Source of the DNA: G963692885 sp964658655
GTDB lineage: Bacteria; Acidobacteriota; Terriglobia; Terriglobales; Acidobacteriaceae
Direction: 5' to 3'
DNA length: 64,000 nucleotides
Assembly (NCBI GenBank): GCA_964658655.1
Contig: CAZZZL010000001.1
Span: 62,001 to 126,000 of the forward strand
The notes beneath the pieces are model-generated. The model did not search any database, was not told the origin of the DNA, and was given only the letters and a program-made list of their open reading frames with translations. Positions 44,739 through 53,740 of this stretch are shown here, in pieces. The position numbers and the translations under genes are program-made. Position 1 is the stretch's first letter, and every line of letters begins with the position of its first letter.

Positions 44739-47593
44739 CGCGATGCTCCCGCGCCTGCTAGTTGCGTGAATGAGCCGGACCCAGATTGCCGGGTTGCATA
44801 TCGTTGAGACAGCGCTTCGATACTGGCCAGAATCATTTCGCGCTCGGTGACATCTATACTCACGTCCACTGCTTGGCTGACGTGATCCATATGCCGTCCG
44901 CCGCCCTGTGTCCCCAATGCTGTAATGCCGATCACTGGAAGCCCGCGAGTTTCTGCTCCCTGGCGGATGCTCCTGATCACGTCCGACGCTTCCTTATCGT
45001 CGCCAGGGAACGTTCCAGATTCGAGCGACACGATCATCACGTCGACAGCAGTTCGCTCCAGAACCTTCGCAGCTTGGCTTAAATTAGGAAACTCGATCAC
45101 CCTATGACCATGCATCTCGAGGTAGCTGCGCATGATACCGCGGGATATTTTCCTTTGGTCCACCAGCAGTACTGTCTGGCCCTCACTGGACGACACAGCC
45201 AGGCTTTCCCCAGACGCTGCCGCCGATTCAGTCAGCAATGCAGCAAGGTCTACGAAATCAGTTATCTTGCCACCGACTACGCCTGAACCCAGCAGACCGA
45301 AAGTTGAGCTTGCGCGCTTGATGGTCACATGGTCATCAACGATATCGAGGATCTCATCGACCACCATGCCCACGTATCGGCCCGCTTCGCTGAAGACAAT
45401 TACCTGGAGAGTCTCTGCATTCATCTCAAGCGCATCAGATCCGGGATCCAGCAGGCGGCTGAGCGAGAAGAGCGGCAGGATCGCCTCGCGATAGCGAACG
45501 ACCGGAGTTCCACCGGCGTACTCTATCCGCGTGGCAGCCACCTCTTCCAACCGCGCGACGACGGAAAGCGGCAAAACCAGACGGACAAACCTCCCAGACC
45601 GGAAAAGAAGCATCATCTGCGGCGCTTCCGCGACGTTGCCTTCTGTAGCGCTCGCAGAGCGGTTACGCTCGAGTGGCTGTGACAACATATTTGCAAGTCT
45701 TGCAACACCCGTGACGTCCAGGATAAGCGCGATTCTTCCGTCACCCATGATGGTTGCTCCGACATAGCAACTCAGTGACTTCAGCTGTTTGCCAAGGGCT
45801 TTCACGACAATTTCCTGTGTGTCGTTGACTTCGTCCACAACTAGACCGAATGCCGTATCTTCCGCCTTGACGACGACAATGTTAATTACATCGTCCGGCT
45901 TGCGAACTGACGGAAGCCCCAACACATCACTTAGATACGCAAGAGGCAGCAGCTTGCCGCGACGCCGATAGACCTCTGCACCGTGGATTCGCTCAATCTG
46001 CTGGCGATCCTTGTTTCCTTCCAGGCGCACCAGTTCCAGCAGGTTCGCCTGCGGAATCACAAACCGGTGTTCGCGGGAAGACTGCGCAACTTCGTTGGGC
46101 GGGTTCGGGACGCCAGCCGGGGTACTGCTGCGAACGCATACAATCAGCCCGGGAATTATCGCGAGTGTCAACGGTATTTTGATCTTGATCGTCGTCCCGG
46201 CACCTGCGCGATTCGCCAGTTCCACCGTGCCGCCGATCTTTTCGATGTTGGTCTTCACAACATCCATGCCGACGCCGCGGCCTGAAATGCTGGTCACTTT
46301 TTCGGCCGTCGAGAAGCCAGGATGAAAGATCAGCCGCAACGCCTCCCACTCGGTCATCTGCGCCGCCTGCTCTGCGCGCAGGATCCCTTTTTCAATCGCC
46401 TTGCGCTTCATCCTCTCGGTGTCGAACCCGGCACCGTCATCTGAAATCTCGATGTTGACGTGGCCGCCCTCATGGAAGGCTCGCAATACGATCGTTCCTT
46501 CGGCCCTTTTTCCCTTAGCGGTGCGGGCCGCCAGCGTCTCGATACCATGATCACAAGAATTGCGAACGATGTGGGTAAGCGGGTCTTTGATCGCCTCGAT
46601 GATCGTTTTGTCGAGTTCGGTCTCCGCGCCCTCCATCACGATCGCTATCTTTTTTCCCATTTCAGAAGCGAGGTCCCGCACCACGCGCGGCAACTTGTTC
46701 CACACAACCCCGATCGGCTGCATGCGCGTACGCATCACGCCTTCCTGTAACTCGCTGGTAATTAGGTTCAACCTCTGGGCGGTAGCGCTGGTCGTCGAAG
46801 ATTGCGCTGCTCCCTGCAGAATTTGGTTTCGCGCCAGGACAAGTTCTCCCACCAGGTTCATCAACTTGTCGAGCAGATTGACCTCGACCCTGATCGTCGA
46901 ATTAGAGGAGTTCTGGTCATCGGGCCGTCGCCGGCGCTTCGATTCCCCATCCCCCGGGCGTTCGTCAGCGGCCACATCTTCAACCGCCGCCGCATGCGGA
47001 TGCTGCGCTCCCGATCGTGTTTCGCTTTGTACTACCGATGCATCCGCGGAGCTATGCACAGCCGGATGCGCTCGCTCCGACGCCGCATGTTCCCGCTCAA
47101 CCTCTGCACGCACTGCGGCTTCTTGCCTGTCAGAAGCAACGCGTTCAGGATTGCGCCGTTCCACGTGTCCCAAATCCTTCGCGTTCTTACTGAGAGCTGC
47201 AGGCGAATCGCCGCTCAGGTACGCCTGTTCAAGGCGCTCGCGCAGACCATCGTAAATATCTGCACCTTCGTCTCCACTCAGCTCTACCTGGACCAGCACT
47301 GCACGTACTGCGTCAACCGTCGCAAGCACCAGCGAGACCAGCTCAGGGGTAAGGTCGCGTTGCTTTTCCCGCACCTGACCCAGAATGTTTTCTGCCACAT
47401 GGGTGATCGAGCCCAGTATCTTGAAGCCGAAGAACCCGGAGGTACCCTTTATGGTGTGAATCGTCCGGAAGACGCTGGCAATCAGCTTCTCGTCCTTCGG
47501 ATTCTTCTCCAACTCGACAATTTCCTGGTCGAGATTGGCGAGGTTCTCATTACTCTCGATCAGAAAGTCGCGGATCTCTTCGGCGAACTCCAT
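44735..47593 (-). CDS. cheA: Hybrid chemotaxis histidine kinase CheA with two CheW-like domains and a degenerate receiver
   Basis: A 952-residue kinase. The HPt domain is at 1-105 with phospho-acceptor H46 in FRTIHTIKGTSGFFGF. A charged low-complexity linker follows (about 125-225), then the dimerisation helix (NLLDKLMNLVGELVLARNQIL), the ATPase domain (N-box RNSCDHGIE, DDGAGFD, GRGVGMDVV), a first CheW-like domain, a second CheW-like domain (about 660-790), and a receiver-like domain from about 805. In the receiver the phospho-acceptor position is Ser (S856 in MIVSLES), the acidic pair is reduced to LVDQ, and the conserved Lys is Asp (near 914), so it is unlikely to be phosphorylated. First gene of the minus-strand chemotaxis group. 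Confidence 0.94.
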   Translation of the reverse strand: MEFAEEIRDFLIESNENLANLDQEIVELEKNPKDEKLIASVFRTIHTIKGTSGFFGFKILGSITHVAENILGQVREKQRDLTPELVSLVLATVDAVRAVLVQVELSGDEGADIYDGLRERLEQAYLSGDSPAALSKNAKDLGHVERRNPERVASDRQEAAVRAEVEREHAASERAHPAVHSSADASVVQSETRSGAQHPHAAAVEDVAADERPGDGESKRRRRPDDQNSSNSTIRVEVNLLDKLMNLVGELVLARNQILQGAAQSSTTSATAQRLNLITSELQEGVMRTRMQPIGVVWNKLPRVVRDLASEMGKKIAIVMEGAETELDKTIIEAIKDPLTHIVRNSCDHGIETLAARTAKGKRAEGTIVLRAFHEGGHVNIEISDDGAGFDTERMKRKAIEKGILRAEQAAQMTEWEALRLIFHPGFSTAEKVTSISGRGVGMDVVKTNIEKIGGTVELANRAGAGTTIKIKIPLTLAIIPGLIVCVRSSTPAGVPNPPNEVAQSSREHRFVIPQANLLELVRLEGNKDRQQIERIHGAEVYRRRGKLLPLAYLSDVLGLPSVRKPDDVINIVVVKAEDTAFGLVVDEVNDTQEIVVKALGKQLKSLSCYVGATIMGDGRIALILDVTGVARLANMLSQPLERNRSASATEGNVAEAPQMMLLFRSGRFVRLVLPLSVVARLEEVAATRIEYAGGTPVVRYREAILPLFSLSRLLDPGSDALEMNAETLQVIVFSEAGRYVGMVVDEILDIVDDHVTIKRASSTFGLLGSGVVGGKITDFVDLAALLTESAAASGESLAVSSSEGQTVLLVDQRKISRGIMRSYLEMHGHRVIEFPNLSQAAKVLERTAVDVMIVSLESGTFPGDDKEASDVIRSIRQGAETRGLPVIGITALGTQGGGRHMDHVSQAVDVSIDVTEREMILASIEALSQRYATRQSGSGSFTQLAGAGASR

Positions 47594-48080
47594 CCCTGCT
47601 CCTCATGACACAACATGACCCAAGCCAACAATTTGCGCTGGCCGATGTCACCATTTCGTACGCCGCAGTTCGTTGAACGGCCTTCTGTGTGTATCGACAG
47701 AACCTTCGGTCAGGATGAGAAAAAAATTGAGATCTGCGTTCACGAGGTCTGCATTTACAAGACAAACTGACCCCGATGCCGGCCGGGAAATCTCTCGATT
47801 GACTTCAGCATGAAATTGACTCGCCCTTGCCCTCGACTGAGCACGCAGAGTGCCACTCAAGGGCAGCCAGGATTAGCTCACTCAAAGAATGGGATTTTCT
47901 CAATTACCGCTTCGCCAGTGCCCGGCCACTCCCGTGCCAGCGTCAGGCCAACCACATCGCAGCACGTCAGCGCGATGCACGGCCCCATAGCAACAACTCA
48001 GTTGCCGCGACTCACACCGGAGCATAATCAATTCGGTTGCGAATGGACTGACTAAAAAGAGCGCGAATCCTCTTTACGTT
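47594..48080. other. Intergenic region between cheA and rhaT
   Basis: About 490 bp upstream of cheA and downstream of rhaT. Short frames are present but none has a start with a ribosome-binding site or recognisable product. A 15-nt imperfect tandem repeat (around 47730-47760) is the only structure noticed. It presumably holds the cheA promoter. Confidence 0.4.
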
Positions 48081-49274
48081 TCAACGGCTCACCTGGGCTA
48101 CTGCTGGCGCTGTGTCCTGCAGGGATTTCAGATAGTTGCCATACCCGATAATCAACGTCGAGCCGATCAGCAGCGTCAGCCCCAACGTCACCAGGCCTTT
48201 CGTCCGCCGGCTCGTCCCGATCCACTCCTTCAGGACCAGTCCCCACAGCGTCGCAAAAATGATGATCGACGCCATGTGCAGCGCCCATGATGAAAAGTCA
48301 TACTTGCCCATCTTGGTCTGGCCCAGCGAGTAAAAGAAAAACTGGAAGTACCAGATCACCCCGGCCAGTGCGGCAAAGAAATAGTTCTGCAGCAGCGTGA
48401 CCGGCGAAATGCGCTTAGCCAAGTGACCCAGCTGCACCGGATCGACATACTGCAGCGTCTCACCGCTCGTCTTCGCCGCCCGCATCGGATTGTTGCCTGG
48501 CTCCCCTCCAAATTGCTTGAAAGAATGGTTGCGGAGGATCAAGACCAGCGACCAAACAAAATTGGTGGCAAATCCACCCCACAGCACCACCACCAGCACC
48601 GGCAGATTCTGCCACAGGTCCAGCCGTCCCTCGGCCAGCAGTCGTTGTTTCGCAACCGCGGCAATCGGTGCTCCAGCCGTCAGACCAAAGGCGAAAAACG
48701 CACTCATCACTCCGGCAAATACGGCGACCGCAAGGCCGCGCACCAGCGAAAAATCAGACTCGCCAGCCTCGATCCGTTCTTCCGCCGTTACCTCGCGCTC
48801 TTTTGACCATCCGGCAAATCCGTTCACTGCAACCGCAACCAGGCACACCAGCACGCCGAGCAGGATCACCTGTCCTGACCTCTCATGCATGATGGTATGA
48901 ATTGCCCCACTATAAATAGGCGGAATCAACGTGCCGAACGCAGTGCACAGGCCGAGTGAGATCGAATACCCCAGGGCAATCCCAAGGTACCGGACCGACA
49001 GGCCGAACGTCAGGCCGCCCACACCCCACAGCGCTCCGAATACTATGGCGTAGATCAATGAAGAATGTGGCGAGGCGCCGAGCACACTGAAGAGGTGCGG
49101 CACAAAAATCGACGCAATCACCACCGGCGCAACAATCCACGCTGCAAATCCCTGGACGATCCAGTAAATCTCCCAGGACCACCGCTTGATCCCGCGGAAT
49201 GGAATAAAGTTGGTTGCGGAGGCGAAGCCGCCTATCCAGTGATACACAATACCGATAAACGGGTTAGCTCCCAC
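48081..49274 (-). CDS. rhaT: L-rhamnose/proton symporter RhaT
   Basis: A 397-residue, roughly ten-helix transporter of the RhaT family (drug/metabolite transporter superfamily). Landmarks are NPFIGIVYHWIGGFASATNF near the N-terminus, the GALWGVGGLTFGLSVRYLG helix and GLTAGAPIAAVAKQ, all typical of RhaT. The start is GTG at 49274 with GAGG about 4 nt upstream. It is divergent from lutA and shares its control region, which contains the element also found before rhaI. It brings L-rhamnose into the cytoplasm for the genes to its right. Confidence 0.93.
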   Translation of the reverse strand: MGANPFIGIVYHWIGGFASATNFIPFRGIKRWSWEIYWIVQGFAAWIVAPVVIASIFVPHLFSVLGASPHSSLIYAIVFGALWGVGGLTFGLSVRYLGIALGYSISLGLCTAFGTLIPPIYSGAIHTIMHERSGQVILLGVLVCLVAVAVNGFAGWSKEREVTAEERIEAGESDFSLVRGLAVAVFAGVMSAFFAFGLTAGAPIAAVAKQRLLAEGRLDLWQNLPVLVVVLWGGFATNFVWSLVLILRNHSFKQFGGEPGNNPMRAAKTSGETLQYVDPVQLGHLAKRISPVTLLQNYFFAALAGVIWYFQFFFYSLGQTKMGKYDFSSWALHMASIIIFATLWGLVLKEWIGTSRRTKGLVTLGLTLLIGSTLIIGYGNYLKSLQDTAPAVAQVSR

Positions 49275-49359
49275 AAGCCCTCGAGGACAACACTAATTTC
49301 CCTTTTTGTTGATCCTTGCGCATAACCGGATTACTCTATCCGACCAGAGTTGCTTTTGG

Positions 49360-49379
49360 GAAATATAATCTCTATTGAA
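49360..49379 (-). promoter_or_regulatory. Shared 20-bp rha element in the rhaT/lutA control region
   Basis: Read on the minus strand (rhaT direction) this is TTCAATAGAGATTATATTTC. It matches the element before rhaI (52395-52414) at 19 of 20 positions. The plus strand of the same segment contains a perfect -10 hexamer TATAAT (49364-49369) directed towards lutA, and the minus strand contains TATATT directed towards rhaT. It could be a regulator site, a pair of promoter -10 regions, or both. Confidence 0.55.
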
Positions 49380-49403
49380 TCGAACGGTCCGGCCGCATCG
49401 GCC

Positions 49404-50162
49404 ATGGAGGCACTTCTGAGGGTCTCGCTTTTCATCACCTGCTACAACGACACGCTCTTTCCCGAGTCGGGCCAGGCCGTCGTCCGTGTACTCGAACGCC
49501 TCGGCCATACCGTCGACTTCCCCGCCGGACAGACCTGTTGCGGCCAGATGCACTACAACACCGGCTACCAGCAGGACGCCATGCCCCTTCTGCCGCGCTT
49601 CATCGAGCAGTTCCGCCACGCCGAGGCCGTCGTTGTCCCCTCGTCCAGTTGCGTCGCCATGATGCGCGAACATTACCCGTCTATGGCTGAGCGCCTGCAG
49701 GCGACCGGCGATCATCCGGGTATCACCGACGAAGTTGCGTCCCTCCTGCCCCGCGTCTGGGAATTTTCAGCTTTCCTCACCGAATGTCTCGGCCTCACCG
49801 ATGTCGGCGCCTACTACCCGCACCGCGTCACCTATCACGCAAGCTGCCATGGCCTGCGTTCGTTGAATCTCGGCGACGGACCATTATCACTCCTGCGTTC
49901 TGTTCGCGGCATCGATCTTGTCCCGCTCGATCACGTCGAACAGTGTTGCGGCTTCGGCGGCACCTTCGCCGTCAAGAATGCAGATGTCTCCAGCGCCATG
50001 CTTGCCGAAAAAACAACGGCTATCCTCAACACAAGGGCAGAAGTCTGCACCGCCTGCGATAACAGCTGCCTCATGCACATCGCCGGAGCACTTCACCGTC
50101 AACGCACCGGCGTCCGTACCGTCCACCTCGCTCAAATACTAGCCGGTGAAGAAGGACAGTAA
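49404..50162 (+). CDS. lutA: L-lactate utilisation protein LutA (LldE)
   Basis: About 252 residues with two CCG (cysteine-rich) domains: FPAGQTCCGQMHYNTG and VEQCCGFGGTFAVKN, as in heterodisulfide-reductase-like LutA. With LutB and LutC it oxidises L-lactate to pyruvate. The ATG at 49404 is used, but no Shine-Dalgarno sequence precedes it; GGAGG occurs directly after the ATG, 5 nt before an in-frame CTG (49416), and relatives begin close to VSLFITC, so a CTG start is possible. It is the first gene of lutABC and lies in the rhamnose locus, where its substrate would come from lactaldehyde. Confidence 0.92.
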   Translation: MEALLRVSLFITCYNDTLFPESGQAVVRVLERLGHTVDFPAGQTCCGQMHYNTGYQQDAMPLLPRFIEQFRHAEAVVVPSSSCVAMMREHYPSMAERLQATGDHPGITDEVASLLPRVWEFSAFLTECLGLTDVGAYYPHRVTYHASCHGLRSLNLGDGPLSLLRSVRGIDLVPLDHVEQCCGFGGTFAVKNADVSSAMLAEKTTAILNTRAEVCTACDNSCLMHIAGALHRQRTGVRTVHLAQILAGEEGQ

Positions 50163-50165
50163 GTC

Positions 50166-51671
50166 ATGAGCACTTTAACGACCATAGAGCCAGCCTCGGG
50201 ACCCCTCGACCCGCGCACCGCCGCGTCCTTTCCCATCGCGGCCCATGCAGCCGTCGGCAACACGCAGCTGCGCAGGAATGTCCGCCACGCCACCGAAGTT
50301 ATCCAGACTAAGCGTGCCCGTGTCGTCGGCGAGATGCCTGACTGGCAGGCCCTGCGCGAAGCTGGCAAGCGCATCCGCGAACACACCATGCAGCACCTCG
50401 ACGCCTACCTGCTGCAGTTCGAAGAGAACTGCGTCCGCGCCGGCGGTCAGGTGCACTGGGCGCGCGATGCAGAAGAAGCCCGGCAGATCGTCGTTCGACT
50501 CGCCATCCAGGCGAACGAAGCGAGTCCCGTCAAAGAAGTCATCAAGATCAAGTCGATGACTACGGAAGAAATTCAGCTCAACCACGCTCTCGCCGCCGCC
50601 GGTGTCACGCCTTATGAGACTGATCTCGCCGAACTCATCATCCAACTCGGCCACGACCAGCCTTCGCACATCGTCGTCCCGGCATTGCACAAAAACCGCC
50701 AGCAGATTCGCGACATCTTTATCCGCGAAATGAACCTGCCCGACCTCGGCGAGTCACCCCAGGACCTGGCCGACGCAGCTCGCAGTTTTCTGCGCGAGAA
50801 ATTTCTCCGCGTGCAGACCGCCATCAGCGGCGCCAACTTCCTCATCGCAGAAACCGGCGGCGTCTGTGTCGTGGAGAGCGAGGGCAATGGCCGCATGTGT
50901 CTCACTCTGCCCCGAACGCTCATTACCATCGCAGGCTTCGACAAGGTCATCCCGCGCTACCAGGATCTCGAAGTACTTCTGCAGACTCTTCCGCGCAGCG
51001 CGACCGGCGAACGCATGAATCCCTACAACTCCATCTGGACTGGCGTTCATCCCTCAGATGGCCCGCGGGCTTTTCATGTCGTGCTCATGGATAACGGCCG
51101 CTCCGACGTTCTCGCCGACAGGGAAGCACGGCAGACACTCAACTGCATCCGTTGCGGAGCCTGCCAGAATGCCTGCCCCGTCTACCGGCAGACCGGTGGT
51201 CATGCTTATGGCAGTGTCTACGCTGGTCCCATCGGCGCTATCCTCACGCCGCAGTTACAAAAGATGGAGCACGGCGAAAGCCTTCCCTATGCCAGCTCCC
51301 TCTGCGGTGCCTGCTACGAAGTCTGCCCGGTAAAAATCAACATCCCTGAAGTGCTTATTCATCTGCGCAATCGTGTTGTCGAAAAGAAGACTGCTGGCCT
51401 CGGCATTCTCACCAGTCCTGAAGCCATCGCCATGAAGACCATGAGCTTCATCTTCCAGAGCGAGTCGCGCTTCCGCGCCGCACAGCGCCTTGGCCGCATG
51501 GCCGAATCACCGCTTGCTCACAAGGACGGCAACGGAGAACGCTGGATCAGCTGGCTGCCAGGTTTTGCCGGCGGCTGGACACAGGTACGCGATCTGCGCT
51601 CCATGCCCAGGCAGACTTTTCGTGAGTGGTTTGAAGAACGCGAGCATACGCGAGGCAACCATGGCCACTGA
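50166..51671 (+). CDS. lutB: L-lactate utilisation iron-sulfur protein LutB (LldF)
   Basis: A 501-residue protein with an N-terminal LUD domain and a C-terminal ferredoxin-like region with two cysteine clusters, CIRCGACQNACPVYRQ and CGACYEVCPVKINIPEVL. It carries electrons within the LutABC lactate dehydrogenase complex. It begins 3 bp after the lutA stop and overlaps lutC by 11 bp. Confidence 0.94.
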   Translation: MSTLTTIEPASGPLDPRTAASFPIAAHAAVGNTQLRRNVRHATEVIQTKRARVVGEMPDWQALREAGKRIREHTMQHLDAYLLQFEENCVRAGGQVHWARDAEEARQIVVRLAIQANEASPVKEVIKIKSMTTEEIQLNHALAAAGVTPYETDLAELIIQLGHDQPSHIVVPALHKNRQQIRDIFIREMNLPDLGESPQDLADAARSFLREKFLRVQTAISGANFLIAETGGVCVVESEGNGRMCLTLPRTLITIAGFDKVIPRYQDLEVLLQTLPRSATGERMNPYNSIWTGVHPSDGPRAFHVVLMDNGRSDVLADREARQTLNCIRCGACQNACPVYRQTGGHAYGSVYAGPIGAILTPQLQKMEHGESLPYASSLCGACYEVCPVKINIPEVLIHLRNRVVEKKTAGLGILTSPEAIAMKTMSFIFQSESRFRAAQRLGRMAESPLAHKDGNGERWISWLPGFAGGWTQVRDLRSMPRQTFREWFEEREHTRGNHGH

Positions 51672-52356
51672 CCACAACGCAACAGCCCGCGTCGACGCGA
51701 AGACAGAAATCCTCAGCCGCATCCGCTCGGCCAACGGTAGCGCCACCACTCTTCCCGCCGCATCATCCGATTGGAATCAGATTCCGCGCACCTATAAATC
51801 CACACCCGCACTCACCACGGATGCGTGTCTGCACCTGCTTATCGACCGTCTCCGCGACTACGACGCCGATGTAGATTGCATCACCCGCGAGCAGATCCCA
51901 TCTGCAATCAGCCAGGCGCTCATTGCCCGCAGCAACCCAACCATGCTGGTACCGCCAGGCTTCCCTGCTGACCTGCTACCAACCGGCAACATCATCACGA
52001 GCGACTTCAACTTCTCCGCCACGGAACTCGATCGCTTCCAGGGCATCCTGACCGAAGCAACGCTCGCCATCGCCGAGACCGGCACCATTGTCCTGCAGAA
52101 TGTCCCCGGCCAGGGCCGCCGGGCCGCTACCCTAGTGCCGGACTTCCACCTCTGCATCGTCCATGCCGATGACATCGTCGAAACGGTGCCCGAGGCTGTC
52201 CGGCGCCTCGCACAAACCGCGCACCTTCCCACCACCTTCATCTCCGGTCCTTCCGCCACCGCGGACATTGAAATGACCAGGATCAAGGGCGTCCACGGGC
52301 CGCGCTTTCTCCATGTCTTAATAGTCATCCCGGCGTTACAGTCGTCATCTATCTAA
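51661..52356 (+). CDS. lutC: L-lactate utilisation protein LutC (LldG)
   Basis: A 231-residue LUD-domain protein. The ATG at 51661 lies inside the end of lutB and gives a normal family length; longer readings in this frame would only duplicate lutB sequence. Landmarks are the TEATLAIAETGTIVL segment and the C-terminal FISGPSATADIEMTRIKGVHGP motif, which is characteristic of LUD proteins. Third component of the lactate oxidation complex. Followed by an 84-bp gap with the promoter element of rhaI. Confidence 0.92.
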   Translation: MATDHNATARVDAKTEILSRIRSANGSATTLPAASSDWNQIPRTYKSTPALTTDACLHLLIDRLRDYDADVDCITREQIPSAISQALIARSNPTMLVPPGFPADLLPTGNIITSDFNFSATELDRFQGILTEATLAIAETGTIVLQNVPGQGRRAATLVPDFHLCIVHADDIVETVPEAVRRLAQTAHLPTTFISGPSATADIEMTRIKGVHGPRFLHVLIVIPALQSSSI

Positions 52357-52394
52357 CAATCAAGCAAATAAATTGAACTTGCTTCTATCCTATT

Positions 52395-52414
52395 TTCAAT
52401 AGAGAGTATATTTC
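52395..52414 (+). promoter_or_regulatory. Shared 20-bp rha element upstream of rhaI
   Basis: TTCAATAGAGAGTATATTTC ends 26 bp before the rhaI ATG and matches the rhaT/lutA element at 19 of 20 positions. TATATT (52407-52412) inside it could be a -10 box; no good -35 is found 17 bp upstream. Confidence 0.55.
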
Positions 52415-52440
52415 TGTTGGGCAACGCAGGAGAGATATCC

Positions 52441-53646
52441 ATGGCGAATGGCCACGTTACAAAATCACCTGGAGCAGACCGCGTTTTCACTGCGCTGGAC
52501 AGCTTCCGCATCGAACTGCCGTCCTGGGGATTCGCCAATACAGGCACTCGTTTTGGCAAGTTCGTCCAGGGTGCCGCGGCCACCTCCATCGACGAGCGTT
52601 TCGCCGATGCCGGCCAGGTCAACAAGCTGACCGGCGCCAGTCCCACCATCGCTCTCCATGTTCTGTGGGATCTGCCCAATGGCACCGCCGACGTTCCACT
52701 CATCCGCAAACTCGAAGCGCAGCATGGTGTGAAGTCCGGCTCCATCAATCCCAACCTGTTTCAGTCGCAGGAATACAAGTACGGTTCCATCGCCAATCCC
52801 AGCGCAGAGATCCGCAAGAATGCCCTCAGTCACCTGCTTGAATCCGTCGAAATTGGCCGCGCCCTCGGTTCACGCGATGTCTCTATCTGGGTCTCCGATG
52901 GCTCCAATTATCCCGGCACGCAATCCATGCGCAAACGCATCGGCTGGATGGAAGAAGTGCTCTCCGCCACGCACGCCGCCACCGGCGAAGATCAGCGTCT
53001 GCTAGTCGAATACAAGCCCTTTGAGCCGGCCTTCTACCACACCGATATCGCGGACTGGGGCATGGCCCTGCACCTCGCCCGCGCCGCCGGTCCACGCGCC
53101 AAAGTTCTCGTCGATACCGGCCATCATTATCAGGGCACCAACATCGAACAGATCGTCGCCTGGCTGCTGCATCTCGACGCCCTCGGCGGCTTCCATTTCA
53201 ACGATCGCAAATACGCTGACGACGATCTCACGCTGGGCTCTATCGACCCCTACCAGGTCTTCCGCATTTTCCATGAAATCCTCTCATCACCCGCCACTGC
53301 GACCGTCAACGGCATCGCTTACATGATCGATCAGAGTCACAACATGAAAGGCAAAATGGAAGCGATGGTGCAGAGTGTCGTCACCGCGCAGGAGCTCTTC
53401 GCAAAGGCCGCCCTTATCGATCAGCACCGCCTCGCCGAACTGCAGGATTCCTGCAGCCTGGTCGAAGCCGAAGAATGTTTTCGCGATGCCTTCTGGCAGG
53501 ACGTGCGGCCCATCGTTCGCGCCTGGCGCGAAGCTCGCCACCTTCCACCAGATCCTCTACAGGCGCTGCGCGACAGCGGCTACGTTGAGTCCATTACAAA
53601 GGAACGAAGCGGAAAGAACGCAAAGGCAGTTTCGACCTACGCGTGA
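52441..53646 (+). CDS. rhaI: L-rhamnose isomerase (RhaI type)
   Basis: About 401 residues of the Pseudomonas-stutzeri/Bacillus-type L-rhamnose isomerase, a TIM-barrel metal enzyme related to xylose isomerase. Visible landmarks are VSIWVSDGSNYPGTQS, LLVEYKPFEPAFYHTD (metal-ligand Glu), LVDTGHHYQGTNIE and GGFHFNDRKYADDDL (metal-binding His/Asp). It converts L-rhamnose to L-rhamnulose. I chose the ATG at 52441 because AGGAGA lies 7 nt before it; an in-frame GTG/TTG-type start at 52417 is less likely. It lies between lutC and the regulator gene, with its own candidate control element upstream. Confidence 0.94.
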   Translation: MANGHVTKSPGADRVFTALDSFRIELPSWGFANTGTRFGKFVQGAAATSIDERFADAGQVNKLTGASPTIALHVLWDLPNGTADVPLIRKLEAQHGVKSGSINPNLFQSQEYKYGSIANPSAEIRKNALSHLLESVEIGRALGSRDVSIWVSDGSNYPGTQSMRKRIGWMEEVLSATHAATGEDQRLLVEYKPFEPAFYHTDIADWGMALHLARAAGPRAKVLVDTGHHYQGTNIEQIVAWLLHLDALGGFHFNDRKYADDDLTLGSIDPYQVFRIFHEILSSPATATVNGIAYMIDQSHNMKGKMEAMVQSVVTAQELFAKAALIDQHRLAELQDSCSLVEAEECFRDAFWQDVRPIVRAWREARHLPPDPLQALRDSGYVESITKERSGKNAKAVSTYA

Positions 53647-53674
53647 CTGTGGTGTTGACAAAGGTAACCACAAA

Positions 53675-53690
53675 GTTTCAATAGCGAAAC
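53675..53690. promoter_or_regulatory. Inverted repeat upstream of the regulator gene
   Basis: GTTTC-AATAGC-GAAAC is a perfect inverted repeat with a 6-bp spacer, 50 bp before the regulator start. Its TTTCAATAGCGA core differs from the rhaI element (TTTCAATAGAGA) by one base, so it may be an autoregulatory site. Confidence 0.45.
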
Positions 53691-53740
53691 CTCGCTCGCT
53701 GGCGCCATAATAGATCGCATGCCGTTGATTTTGGTGCGCA

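Noticed and set aside
47648..47860. 70-codon minus-strand frame upstream of cheA
   Set aside because: Contains a short repeated LVNAD segment from a 15-nt tandem repeat, no ribosome-binding site, no recognisable family.
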